Shown here: positions 45,205 through 57,701 of the stretch, one piece after another
Numbering within the stretch: position 1 is the first letter of the stretch
How the letters are laid out: each line of letters opens with the position of its first letter
From: Plantago major
Taxonomy: Eukaryota > Streptophyta > Magnoliopsida > Lamiales > Plantaginaceae
DNA: 64,000 nt
NCBI GenBank assembly: GCA_026545765.1
Contig: CM048841.1
Location: 70,616,217 to 70,680,216 of the forward strand
Reading direction: 5' to 3'
Made by a program: the position numbers and the translations under genes
The notes under the pieces: generated by a model
The model's input: only the letters and a program-made list of their open reading frames with translations
Databases searched by the model: none
What the model was told of the DNA's origin: nothing

Positions 45205-45410
45205 GTATGTGAATGGAAGTGTTTGGGATTGGAAGTGTTCGGGAATAGAAGTGTTTGAAGTCTTCGGGAATGGAATTGTTTTAAGTGTTGGAAGTGTTGT
45301 GGATTTTAAATGTTCAGGAATGGAATTGTTTTAAGTGTTGGAAGCGTTTGAAGTGTTTCGGGAATGGAAGTGTTTGAAGTGTGGAATGGATTTGAAGTGT
45401 GGTGTAATGC
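45205..45410. repeat. Irregular minisatellite, GGAAGTGTTTGAAGTGTT-like
   Basis: At least ten copies of a GGAAGTGTT/GGAATTGTT core, interleaved with TTCGGGAATGG. The spacing is irregular. It lies in the presumed 5' UTR of the FAR1/MULE fragment. Confidence 0.8.
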
Positions 45411-45489
45411 CCCATCTCCCTCTCATTATATAGAAGTGTTTGGGTCGAAGTTCGGTTAGACGACAGGTTAGGGCCGGGATTGGGGCCCG

Positions 45490-45670
45490 GGTCGGGGCGG
45501 TTTTGACTGGTCAAACCAGTCAAACCCGCCTGTAGTTGACCAGCCAAATGTCGGGTTTGACCCAACATTTGACCGGTCAACTGACATGGTGTCAGTTGAC
45601 CGGGTCCCACCCGATCCCCTTTCTGACCGGCCCGTAGTTGACCGGTCAAACCGGCAGTTCGACCAATTGA
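45490..45670. repeat. Cluster of TTGACCGGTCAA-type palindromes
   Basis: Several copies of TTGACCGGTCAA or TTGACTGGTCAA and their halves on both strands, in GC-rich DNA upstream of the FAR1/MULE fragment. Confidence 0.8.
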
Positions 45671-45693
45671 ACCCGGTTTTCAGTTTCTGAATT

Positions 45694-45704
45694 CTATAAA
45701 TAGG
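45694..45704 (+). promoter_or_regulatory. Possible plus-strand TATA box
   Basis: TCTATAAATAG followed by an ACCAACTTCATTTTC-rich leader that was split by insertion of element C and resumes at 61987. No clear downstream coding sequence was found. Confidence 0.35.
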
Positions 45705-45788
45705 AGGGTTTGGGACTTATTTTCACACCACCAACTTCATTTTCCTACTCTAATCAACTTCATCTTCACACAACCAACTTCATTTTCA

Positions 45789-45793
45789 TACTT
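45789..45793. repeat. Copia C target site duplication, left
   Basis: TACTT, repeated at 61982-61986. Confidence 0.93.
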
Positions 45794-47523
45794 TGTTGGT
45801 CCAGATAATGGCAAAGTAAAAGACTGAAGGGGGGGGGGGGTGAATAGTCTTTTAAAAACTTTTGTCGATAAAAACTATTTCTCAGATATCTGAATAGATA
45901 TCTGATACTTAGAATCAGAGCGCGGAAGACTTAATAAAGATAAGTGCAGAAACAGTTAATATGTGTGTGTGTGTTGCTGAAATGTAAATACAGAAAGGTA
46001 AATAACACAGCAAGTATAGTGGTATCTGGAGGTGGCGTAATCCTCCAACTAATCCACTTTGGTCTATCAGAGACCTAGAATCCACTAGAACAGATAATTG
46101 AGTTCACCTTACAATAAACCTATTCTAAGATTCTTAACAATTGGTTCCAAACCAAATATTCCCCCTGAGTTGTTCCCCGGCTTTCACAGCCAAATACTTC
46201 CTATACTCAGAAACCTTTGAGTTATTCCCTAGCTTCCCAAGCTAAGTACTTCCTATACTCAATAACCTTGGAGTTATTCCTTAGTTTCCCAAATCAAGTA
46301 CTTCCTATACTCCGGTAACCTTGGAGTTATTCCTTGATTTTTCAAACTAAGTACTTCCTATACTCCACGCCAGTTATGGTGTTGGTTTTGGTTTGAGTTG
46401 TCAGATGAGCTTCTTTAATAACTTATTCGGTTATTCAGATAGCTCTGTGAATCAAGGTACTTAATACACTTTACAGTGTATGGTATCTTGTTCAATTTTA
46501 CTGACCCAAGTCTTATGATATCTGTTCAAGAGAATGAATCTCAGATAGTTGATCTTTTGATTCAACTCCTTCACAGATAGCTTTGCTTGTTTAGGATCAG
46601 GACACTTAGAACTTCAGTGTTACTCAAGATCAAATGCTTTGGTCGCAACAGAAAGCTTTGTGAGTAACTAAGTTGCTTTGAGAGAGTAAGATGTTCAGCG
46701 TTTTTATGCAGTTAAAGGTGTGTCTAAGGTATCTTCTCAAGCAGTCTAAGTGTTGATATTTATAGATGAATTTGAGTGCCGTTTGAATAGTATCCGTTAG
46801 GCTCAAATTCAAACTATTGATATCTGTGTTTAATCTTTATGTGCTTTGTCTTCTTCTTGTCGCCGTTGCTTTTATTCAGACATCTCTGTCCGTGCATTAA
46901 ATGCATTGTACTATACTTTTTGTCCTGTAGTGTCAATGGAACTATGCTTTGTATCAGAGACTAGTGTTATCTGATTCTTTGTACGTCCTTATCTTCAATC
47001 TTCAGATACCACTTATTTATTGAAACAACTTTGTTTGCAATATATATTTCTTTTTCAGAAATGTGGTTAATGCTCAAGGTATCTGAGAATAGATATCTGT
47101 GGACACTTTCCTTGTTTTCAGATATGTCTCTTATTTCTCAGATATCTCTTGTGACACAGTTTGTTTGAAACTGTTCGTGTCTTCAAGATATCTAGCTAAG
47201 GTATCTGAACAACAGTTTCAGTAATCTTGCGCAGTTTCTTCAAGTCTTCAATGTCGTTGAGCTTGTTCTGCTTGGATGTCTTCTTCTTGGTCTTCTCTTC
47301 ATAAAATAAAAATTACATTTTGAGACCTAACATCCTATACAAGATTAGCTAGACTATCATACTTAGTGAGTTTCCTCTTTTACAATGTTCAAGTGAACCA
47401 AGAGTACTAATCACCTTTCTGAGACTAAGATAAGTCATCATGTTGCTGATCAAAACTAAACAGATATTCTTAACAAAATATCTTACAAAATTCCTAACAA
47501 ATTTCTCAAGAAATTTCCCAACA
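45794..47523 (-). repeat. 3' LTR of Copia C
   Basis: 1730 bp, TGTTGGGAAA...ACCAACA on the element strand. It has a TATA box at 46754-46764 and a G run of at least 12 near its U5 end. The U3 start carries three short related ATTTCTTAAC-like strings. Confidence 0.94.
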
Positions 47524-47541
47524 AATTTCCCCCTTTTTGAT
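47524..47541 (-). other. Polypurine tract, element C
   Basis: AAAAAGGGGGAAATT on the minus strand next to the 3' LTR. Confidence 0.85.
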
Positions 47542-47882
47542 CAGTCAACGATGACTATCTTACCTATTACAAATCTGGATGAGTGAACAATCCAACACTT
47601 AATCTTTTCTTAAGATCTTCAAATTAATTTAATTAAGTGCAGAAAGTGGACATCAACCAAATCACAAGGTGTGATCTTTGCTGACAAGTTATCTTTTATA
47701 GAATACTATCTGAGAGTAAGTTCTTCAGATAAGTTACAACTAAAGATTACAAATAACTTTAATACATGATACAGTTAAGCTCAGCCAGCAAAAATACAAA
47801 ACTACATAGTAAATTAGGACAACAGGAGTGACCAAGCTCCAAGTAAACATCCTAATAAACTAGTCTTCAAGTCTTCAACTCT

Positions 47883-50800
47883 TCAAGTCTTCAACAGTGT
47901 TTCTATGGACCAGTCTGCCAATTTCCTATCTCCAAACCTTTTGATGTCATCAGAATAGTCATAGAGAAGAGTTCTGACAAGCATCTTTGTGTCTCTGGCA
48001 AATCCACAGACCTCTTTGTAGGTTTTGGTAGGATTTTTCTTAGCAAAATGCTTGACCCACAGATACTTTCCCCACTTCCAGGCATGCTCTATTCTGATAT
48101 CTGAAAGCTTGAAGTATTCATAGATAATCTTCAGATATCTGATGTCACCCTTGTATTGATCTTCTGTCAGATAGAACGACTCATAGGGTTCCACAGCGAG
48201 TCTTGCTCTTGTGCCTGTTCCAGTAATGTTCAGAATTCTGTGCACATCATCTGGCTTTCCATATGGACATTCATCAGAGAGGTCCTTTCTCATGGCTTCA
48301 GTTCTCTTAACAACTTCAAAATCCAACCATGCTTTGATGTGATTGGTGTTGATCAAGGTAGGTTTATCTTTTCTCCATGCCAAAAGTTGTTTATGGATTG
48401 GTTCTGGAAATCTTGAATTTACCAATAGATGCTTAAGTTCCAGAATCCAATAGCCATTTTCCGATTGATGCACTCAGAGACGGAGGAATCATTGTCATAC
48501 TTCACATACTCTATTTTGGCTTCTTCTGGCCTGAGTGGAAGTTGACTTTTTCTTTGCTCAGCTCTCAGTCTGTTCCTTCTCTGTCTTGAATTCTCTTTGG
48601 GGTTGTTGCTTGAAGAACCACCACCCTGGATAGACTTGGTATTTCCAGAGGGTGTTTTAGCTGCTAGTGGCTTTGCAGCTATGGGCTCAGTTAGGCTTTC
48701 AATTTTCCTTTTTCTGTGAAGAGGAGCTTCATCTTCATCGCTTTCCTCATCATCATCAAGATTAGATCTTGTGAGAGTTTCTGACCTTCTTCATTGCCCA
48801 GGGACTTGATTTGACCTTCTTCTTCTTCTTCAGAAGATTCATCAATCCCTTTAACTTGTCTTCTCCTTGGAGCCTTGGTACTCCTTGGAGGTTTCTGTGC
48901 CATGGCCCTTGTTATCATTTTGGTTCCTTCAGTAGGTTTCTGGGAAGCAGCTACTATTTGCAAAGCAGCTTGGCTTGAGGAAGGTTCATTGATTCTGAGT
49001 GGTGGCTGGGAAGTTTTTCTTCTTCTCGAGCCGCACTGACTCAGATTTCTTCTTGTTTTCTTCTCCTTCTTCCCATTCCCCCTGACTTCGAGGTCCAGAT
49101 TTGTACATTCTTTCCCCCTTAGTCATTGTTGGCTGACTCAGTCTCATAAAAGAATCTGAGAGAGAGAGTCAAAATGCCCTTGTAAATAATTATAGGCAGT
49201 GACCAACTTCTGAAGTTCGGCTTTGAGCTCCTGATTTTGCTTGATAAGTCCATTGTCCTTATCAGTGAGCTCTGCCAATGGGCCTAGGATGGCATCTGCT
49301 TTTCCAGCAGTGTAACTTGCCTCTTGGAAAGCTTTTTCAGCTAAAGACACATCATCGTCCCTTATCATTCCCAGGTCTTTCTGAGCAATGACTATGCTAG
49401 TGGTTCTCTGAGTGATGAGCTCAGTGAACTTTCTCATTCGAGAGGACGAGGCAATTACTTCCTTGTTACGTGAAGACATCTCCTTTTTAAGTCAGTCGAT
49501 TGACACTTTGTTCATGTATTCATGGGAGTGGACGTTTGGCAGTTTGCTGAATATTGTAGGAGCAATCAGTTTCCTTTTCAAGTGAGAAACCGCTAAATGT
49601 TCATTGCGGTGTTCTGCCAAAGTCTTGTCTTCTTCATCATCTGAGCAGTCAGCCCAGTGATCTTCATCCTCTTGGACATTTTCATCGATTGTATCGAGTC
49701 CAGCAACCATCTCAGAGATTGGTTTCTTTCCTTTCTGGGAGGAGGATGGTACTTCTTTTGAAGATGATGCAGCCTTAGCATCATGCTTGACTTCAGATAC
49801 TTCTTCAGTATCGAATTCTTTGGTAATTTCTTGCACAGCATCCCTTAGCTCTTTAACCTCAGAGTAAGCAATCATCTCTTGCAGATATTGATCTTGTAGT
49901 TGATCTAGCTTATCTCTGGATCTAGCTATCTGGTCTTCCAGTTGAAGATGGAGCTATTGTTCTTCTTCCAACAGTTGTCTGAGTTGAGCAGATCTGGTTT
50001 GAGTGTTTAATATTTTCTGATTGGTTTCTTCAGAAAGCTCAACTACTTGTTCAGTAGTAACTGCGTGTTGGTTAGAAGATGGATGAGTAGATTTCTGAGG
50101 AGATGGAGACGGAGATTTCTGTGAAGTCTTCTCAGTTTGCTTTTCAGCAGCTGAGGCATTGTTTCTCTGTGAAATTCCTCCGGTCCCTGGTGCAGGGGCA
50201 TCATCATCATCCTTTTTGTCATTATCATCCTTTTGGTGATGGTCAGTGGGAGGTTCATCAAAGTAATTTTCATTCATTTCTTCCTCCTCATCATCTTCAG
50301 ATACAAGATTGATCACTTCCGGGATAGTGATCTTCTGCCCATTAACTTCTTCTTGTTCAGAAGGTATAATTTGCAGAGTCTGGGGCAGGACTGGCTTGAA
50401 TGCCATTTGCAATCTTGTCTGACCATCTGCCTGTTCGAAGGCATGTATCAAACTATGCGCCACTTCTTTGGAGAAATCCTTATGCAATAAGGTCGAATCG
50501 TAACTTGCTCGATAGGGAACATTGCATGGATGTAAGTCTCCAAGTCAAGAGCTCGTGCTCGTCTGATTAGTTGATCTTTGATTCTCAATATTTCAGAGAG
50601 ATCAGAGCACCTTAACTTCTGCCATTTCTTGAAGCATTAAATATGCTTTGGCAGTGTGTGAGCTTTGAAGAAGTGAAGTAGGTCCCTTGTCTCTTCAATG
50701 GGAACCTGCTTTGCATCTGTTTGAGCCTGAAAGAAAGAGTTTTGAATGAGTTTCAAAACTTTGGTAGATATCTGAGTGGTAGTGTAGTTTAGTTTCTGGA

Positions 50801-53521
50801 TTACCTGAGTATGAACATCAGGCTCAGATACTTGAACCACTGAGACAATTGGTGTCTCAGATATCTTGTTGTGAGGTGGAGACTTTGAAGTCTGGTTCTC
50901 AGCAACCTTTCTTTCTTGAACCTGAGAAATAAAATGATCCAATACTTAGGAAATTGTTTGAAAGAAACCGTGCAAGTATGTGATTTAATGAGTTCTGAGT
51001 TACTTACTTCCTCAATAGGAAGCTCAGAGTCATTTTTCTCAGAAACTTTCGCAGTCTCTGGTGTTCTTTCAGGTGATGTTGCCTTGGGGGCTTCATCAAT
51101 TTCCATTGATGCAGGGGATGTCGCAACTTTGTCCCCGTGCATTTCTACTTCTGACTGATCCTGTAAGTAGAAAGTATTGAATATTTTTAGAAGAGATATG
51201 AGATAACCCTAGTCGAAGAATACTTATCACTTGATTTGTCATATACCTTCATGTTAGAAGGCTCAGTGATGTGTTCTTCAGAAACCTTGTTGGTCTCTGG
51301 GTTTGTCTCTGGCATTTCAGCCTTATCTTCTTCCATCTCAGTTGGAGCCTGTTAGAAACATTTTTTAACATGAATGAGCACATTAACATTTTTACTGAAA
51401 AATTAGTTCTCTTTAAGAATCATTTACCTGTGGCACAGGCTCAGATTTCTCAAGAATTGAGGTTGAAGGGACCTCTTTTTCAGTATCTGAGGCAAGCTTC
51501 TCAGCTTCCTCTTGTTTCTGCGTTTCTAACTCAGCCTGTAACAAAGAAATTCTTATGAGGTAACAAGATTTATAAGTATAAAATTTTTCACAAGGTAAGA
51601 GTTAAACCAGTCATTTACCTGAGCAGTTTCAGGCTGATTGGTCTCTGGAACTTGTGACCTTTCTATACATTGGTCATCTTGTCCCTGTGCAGTTTCTTTG
51701 TTTGAAGTTTCTGGTACTTCACACCTTTCCTGAGTATGCAACTCAGTTGCCTCCCCTGGTTGATCATTCTGAGTGGATGTCTCAGTTTGATCCCTCTTAG
51801 TGAGTTGGGAAACCTGCTCATTTGCAGGATTTTCTTCAGCATACTGTATTGCTGGTAATTCGAAATGGAGTTCATTTACCATTTCATCAACCACTTGTGG
51901 CTGTTGTGGTTGTGGTTGTTGTGGTTGTCTGGAAGCAGAAGATTGATCAGTAGAATGTTCTTCCAGATTTTTAGATGTGGCATTTCCATCAGCATCTGCC
52001 AGCACTAAAATACCACTCATCAGGGCTTTCTGAAGTTGTGCAAGAGAAACATTCCCTGATGATGTGTTTGCACCAACAACCTTTGCTATAGGTTCAGCAA
52101 CCTGTGGTGTAGGTTCTTCTTCAGATACCTTACCACCAGTTACTGTTTCAGTAACCTTAGCCCTCTTTGTTCTTTCTAGGACTTGAGAGATGACTAGTTC
52201 ATCATCTTCATCGTCAGAGCTCTCATCAGCATTGGGAACTGATTGGTCCATTATTCCTGCAGTTTCTGCAGATAGGGCTTGGTGTTTTTCACCACTTTGG
52301 CAGCATTTATGAGTTCATCAGCAAGGCTTTCTGCATTAGTCGCAACATTTCTGAAAGCACTTTCTCTTGCTGAGTCTACTTGATCAGTAGTTGATAACTC
52401 TTTTTCAGCATTGATGATTTCATCTACCTTTATCAGTTCATCGGCAATGCCTGCAGATATCTGAGAATTGACAACCTCTTTGGGTGTGTCTTCTGATTTG
52501 CCAGCAGACTTCTTTCTTGAAGTTCTGGGCTTTTTGGTCACAACCTTTTCTTTAGATATCTTTTCAGACTTTCGCTTCTTAGGACCTTTCTGAGACCCAG
52601 TAACCTTTTTCATCAAATTTGTATACTCATATTTATAGAGTAAGTTACTGTTGGCTATTTCAGCCGTCTCTCTGAGCTCAATGCCAAGCTTTTCCAGCAA
52701 GTAGCATATCTTCAGACCATATCCTACAGTGGCCTTTGGCTCAGCTAGTCCTTTGGTAATCTTAGGCTCGAAGCCTTAAACCTCTTCACAAACTTCAGAA
52801 AGGCGTACTTTCCCCAGTTAAAAGGGTTTTCCAGCCTTTTGTCTTGTTGATTCAGCAAGAACATCATCATCCACCGTTCTTGGCTTATCTGGTCAGCACC
52901 TCCTTGTAGACCATCAAAGCATCTGTGAAGAATGCAAGCCAGTACATCCCAGTGAACCATTAGATGTCTGGTTCGGATGTCAGCAAGCTTGAACTTAGTG
53001 GGTGTATCTGATTTTTCAAGATCACACACGTCACTGTAAAGTTCTTTAACACCTTCAAGGAGTTCCTCATCCTTGGTGTTTATTTCAAAATCCTTTCCAA
53101 GATTTTGAAACTCAAACAACTTACAGAAAGTTGTTAAGTCCAGAAGGATTTCCTTTCCTTGATGAGGTTTTAATGAACACTATTTAAAGGTGCCTTGAAA
53201 CACAGAAATAATCACGAGTTGTTGTAGAATTCCAACACATCGAGTGATGAAATTCCACTAGGACGAGCAGATAGAAAGCCCTTGATTTGTGCCTTTTCAA
53301 GCATGTCAAGAATTAGCTTTCTGTCGGCTTGGTTCTCTATTCCAGCCGTGAGGTATTCCTCAACCATGGCACCATCCCAAATCATTCTGTGACTTGAAGT
53401 CCAATGGTCAGGATTAAAAACTCCTACCAGTCGGTTGTTTACAATAACCAACTCTGGTGCTTGCTTTTCATGATGCGGTGGAGGTTTGGGATTTCTGTGT
53501 TGAAGAGTTCTTGGAGGCCAT
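47883..53521 (-). pseudogene. Intron-containing accessory gene of Copia C
   Basis: Homologue of the element B gene; function unknown. ATG at 53521 (MASKNSSTQKS). Exon 1 (53521-51619) has the VIVNNRLVGVFNPDHW start, the SLDVLEFYNNS and MMMFLL...NWGKYAFLKFVK domain, an NLS-like KKPRTSRKK segment, an acidic DESSDDEDDEL and a Gln/Pro run. Exons 2-5 follow (51428-51535, 51247-51348, 51008-51160, 50805-50921), then exon 6 from 50726 with the Asp/Glu block, coiled coil, Lys/Arg-rich RRRQVKG segment and C-terminal HAWKWGKYL and YDYSDDIKRFGDRK, ending at 47883. All five introns are 78-86 bp, GT-AG, phase 0. The predicted protein is about 1,700 residues. Breaks: frameshifts near 53465, 50500 and 48780, and CAA to TAA near 50637. 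The C terminus is 12 residues longer than in B. Confidence 0.84.
50805..51619 (-). other. Phase-0 exon cassette of the accessory gene, element C
   Basis: From the end of exon 1 (51619): intron 51536-51618, exon 2 (108 bp), intron 51349-51427, exon 3 (102 bp), intron 51161-51246, exon 4 (153 bp), intron 50922-51007, exon 5 (117 bp), then intron 50727-50804. Every donor is GT and every acceptor is AG with a T-rich tract such as TTTCTTTGTTACAG. All four exons are multiples of three and start on a codon boundary. They encode acidic Glu/Ser/Pro-rich peptides. Exons 3 and 4 share a PET..KVSE string. Confidence 0.82.
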
Positions 53522-53710
53522 CTCTTTATATAGTGTAGGGATTTGAAATTGGTGTTTGAAAGAGATTTGATTCAGTGATTCTTTTCATAAAAACTTAATC
53601 TTGATTTGCAGAGATTGTAGAGGGTTTGCAGAGAAACAAGAGAAGGATTTGCTATTTTTGTGCAAGATGAATTTTCGGATTAGGCAAAAGTGATTTCATT
53701 TGCCAAAATC

Positions 53711-53722
53711 CTATATATATAG
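53711..53722 (-). promoter_or_regulatory. TATA box of the accessory gene, element C
   Basis: CTATATATATAG on the minus strand, 190 bp before the ATG at 53521, with the same flanking AGGATTTTGGCAAA as in element B. Confidence 0.6.
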
Positions 53723-54222
53723 CAGTTGAATCCTAACAGAAAAATACATACAAATTGATTTTGTGTATGATGTCATGATTTGCAAGCAGGCGTGAGCAAA
53801 AGCTAGTTCGGCATTAAATGCTTAGTGGGCCATGTCTGAATTTCAACAGTCCACTATTTACTGTGAATTAATTTCCACCGTACAGATCAATAGCTTAATT
53901 TCATCAAGGGTCACCATTGCTTTTTCAGCAATGATCACAATCAACAAGTGTAATTGTGCCCATTTAATGAATTTTGGCGACTTGCTATCTGAATCACAAT
54001 TCTGTATAACCAAGGACACTGTTCGCATCTGAATCTGTCTTATACTTAGGATTTTTCCAAGTTTTTCATCAAGATAGAAACAATGTGAATTTCAAGAGAG
54101 TAGTTGACTGCAGATAGTTGTACTATTCTCCTTTGTGTTCTCCGTTTGCAGATTGATTCAGATATCTGAGTTCCCGTCTCAGAGATCTTAAGCTGTCCTT
54201 TTGCTCTTTAGCCTTTTTGACT

Positions 54223-54337
54223 TCTGGATACCCGTTCCAGTTTTCTCTTTTCTCTTTTCTGGATACCCGTTCCAGATACCTTTTCTCTGGATGCCCGTTC
54301 CAGATACCTCTTCTCTGGATGCCCGTTCCAGATACCT
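54223..54337. repeat. Tandem repeat, about 28 bp, four copies
   Basis: TCTGGATACCCGTTCCAG or TCTGGATGCCCGTTCCAG occurs at 54223, 54259, 54286 and 54314, each followed by a T/C-rich spacer. Element B has a single copy near 36548. It lies just after the pol stop. Confidence 0.88.
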
Positions 54338-54345
54338 GAACTCTT

Positions 54346-57300
54346 TCAGTTCATTGGTAGTTCCATTAGTCCAAGACTATGTCTTAAGGCTAAGAATCTA
54401 CTTTCTTGTAGTGGCTTAGTGAAGATATCTGCAAGTTGGTCTTCAGTGCCAATCTTGAGTATCTCTATATTGCCCTTTTCAACATGGTCTCTGATGAAGT
54501 GATGTCTAACATCAATGTGCTTTGTTACGCATGAAATTTAGGATTACGTGTTATCGCAATAGCACTTGTGTTGTCACGAGAAAATGGGAGTTTTCTTCAT
54601 CGAGTCCATAGTCTTTGAGTTGTTGTTGTATCCACGAATTTGTGTGCGCAACAACCAAACAGCAATATATTCAAATCTGTGGTAGAAGTTGCAATTGAGT
54701 TTTGCTTCTTGCTAAACCATGAGATAAGTCTAGTACCCAGAAACTGGCAAGTTCCTGAGGTGCTTTTCCTATCAAGCAGTGATCTAGCATAATCAGCGTC
54801 TGAGTACCCAGCTAAACTCAATACACTTTCTTTAGGATACCACAATCCTACATCTACTGTACCTTTTACATACCTTAATATTTTCATAGCAATGTTGTAG
54901 TGTGTTTGCATTGGATTTGTCTGAAATCTAGCACATACTCCAACGGCATATTGAATATCAGGTCTACTTGCAGTGAGGTAAAGTAGTGAACCTATCAATT
55001 TCCTATACTTATGTTCTTCAACACTTTTATCTGATTCAGTATAGGTCATTTTGGTTCCAATGCTCATAGGTATCTTAGCTATCTTTTCAGAAGGCTTAAG
55101 ATTGAATTTTGTGAGCATATCTTTTGCATACTTTGTTTGACTAATGAATATTCCATCATTGAGTTGCTTGACTTGCAATCCTAGGAAATAATTCATTTCT
55201 CCCATCATGCTCATCTCAAACTTGCTTTTCATGAGATTTGCAAAGTCATTACAAAGTTGCTTGTCCTTAGATCCAAATATAATGTCATCAACATATACTT
55301 GAACTAAGAGTAGTTTCCCGTCATGATTTAAGGTAAATAAAGTTTTATCAACTTCACCTTTCTTGAAACCACTTTCCAGAAGGTACTTGGCCAAAGTGTC
55401 ATACCATGCTCTTGGAGCCTGTTTTTACCATCTGAGCTTCGTAGTTTATAGACCATTCTACTTTCTGAGGAAACTTCAAAGCCAGGTGGTTGCTCAACAT
55501 AAACTTCTTCTGCAAGTTCACCGTTTAAGAATGCGCTTTTGACATCCATCTGATAAACTTTGAAATCTTTATGAGTCTGAAGGCTAGAAAGAGTCTTATT
55601 GCATCCAATCTAGCAATGGTGCATATGACTCGTCAAAATCTAAGCCTTGATGCGAGTAAATCCTCGCAACCAATCTTGCTTTGTTTACGTTATTTCACCA
55701 GATTCATTCATCTTGTTTACGAAAACCCATTTAGTTCCAATCACATATTCCTTACGTAAAAATGGAACTAGTTTCGGACTTTGTTTCTCTCAAATTGATC
55801 CAACTCTTCTTGCATTGCAGAGATCCGATCTTGGTCTCCTAATGCTTCTTCTATATTTTTAGGTTCAATATTGAGATGAAACATCCAAAGAGAGAGTTAG
55901 CGTTTAGACTATTGCTCTCCTAGTCCTAACACCCTGATTAATTGGTCCAATTATATCCTTTGTAGGATGATCTTTGATCCATCTCATCATAGGTTTAGTG
56001 CTAGTAGGATCAATATCCAAGTGATCTGAATGTGAATCACTAAGATTTTGATTTGATACTTTTTCAAGATTCGAGATATCGACATATGGAAATGTCATGG
56101 ATATCGACACTTTTTCGATGTTAGAGATATCCGGAACATGCATTTCAAAGATTCTTATTTTCGATACCTCTTCATGATGAAGGTTCTCGAACTGTTCCAT
56201 TTCTGAAAAACTCATAGGAAATTCCTCATCATGTCTGTGAGTCATCTTGTTGTTACTAGGCTTTTCAAGCTTTTCTACGTCAGAGTCATCCTCACTTTCC
56301 ATAATGATGTTTCTCCTTTCTGGGGATTCTTCTTTAGAATCCCTCAGTAATAGTTCTTTGAACCTTTCTGAGAGTTCATCAATAGGAGGTGTTTTCTTAC
56401 TTCCTTCATAGAATACAACATGAACTGATTCTTCAATTTTCTTTGTTCTTTTGTTGTAGATTCTGTAGGCTTTGCTATTCGTGGAATAACCAAGAAATAC
56501 ACCTTTATCTGCCTTTGGTTGAAATGTTCTCAGATAATCTTTCCCATTGTTTAGAACGAAACATTTACAACCAAATACTCTCAGATGTTTGATATTAGGG
56601 GGTCTACCAACCAAGATTTCATAGGGGGTCTTGTCATGGTGTTTGTTTATCAAGCATCTGTTTTAAGTGTAGCAAGCTGTGTTTACAGCTTCAACCCAAT
56701 AAATTTCACTTATTTGATGTCATTAGCATTTTCCTTGCGACTTCTTTAAGGGTTCTGTTTCCTTTCGCAACACCATTTTGTTGAGGTGTTCTTACAGAGG
56801 AAAGTTGGTGTTGTATACCTTTGCGGTACAAAACTCCTTTATGTCTTGGTTGACAAACTTCGGTACCATGCGATACGATTGCAGATACCTTGTCATTTTT
56901 CATGACTTCAAGCTTTTTCAGCAAGTTTGGTATCTCCACCCTGGCATCAGATTTGTGTTTCAGAAAGACAACCCAAGTGAATCTTGAGAAGTCATCTACA
57001 ACAACCAGACCATACTTCTTTCCTGCATAACTAGTTACAGATGATTCAAAAAGATCCATGTGTAAAAGTTGCAGTGGTCTAACACTAGAGTGTCTGATTT
57101 TGGACTTGAAAGAGATCTTAGATTGTTTCCCCATCTGACAGGCAGAACAGATACCATCCTTTCTGAAAGATGTTCTGGGAAGGCCAACCACTAACTCCTT
57201 CTTGGCAAGTCTATTCAGAGTTTTGAAGTTCAAGTGACTCATTCTTTTGTGTCATAACCAGTGCTCTTCTGTGTGACCAGATTGACTCACCATGAGACAT

Positions 57301-57701
57301 TCTTCAGTTGTGGCAGATGCCCAATCGGCAACATAAAGACTGCCTTTCCGCCGACCAACTAAGATTGTCTGCTTTGACTCATTGTCAATTAGTTTGCAGT
57401 ATTTAGCTTTGAATTTTATAGTAAAACCCTTGTCTGCGAACTGGCTCATGCTAAATAGATTATATTTCAAATCCTTAACATGTAATACGTCAGTGATTGT
57501 TAAAGTCCCTAATTTGACGTTGCCAAATCCCAGAGAGGGATTTAATTCTCCTCCAGCAAATCTGATATCTGATCCTGTGTTGCAAGCTTTGTAAACAACC
57601 AGATTTGCTTTGTCTTCTGTCATGTGCTTTCCGCATCCACTATCAAATAGCCATTGTGCTTTAGTCCATGAAGCATTCTGCACACAACAGGAAACAGGAG
57701 A
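54346..57701 (-). pseudogene. Copia C pol: protease, integrase, RT, RNase H
   Basis: Protease DSGCGKHMTE (57640) and GAG-pre-integrase to 57252, where TGG is TGA. Integrase (57242-56706) has CSACQMGKQS and LHMDLFE, but the second catalytic region reads SHGTEV, damaged. The linker 56653-55904 is followed by a badly scrambled RT start (55560-55900). RT then continues with [20 protein letters not shown] (about 55280), YFLGLQVKQ and RNase H YSDADYARSLLDRKSTSG. The end, near 54660-54510, is scrambled before ELPMN and the stop at 54346. Much of the damage is clustered in patches that look technical rather than evolutionary. Confidence 0.9.
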
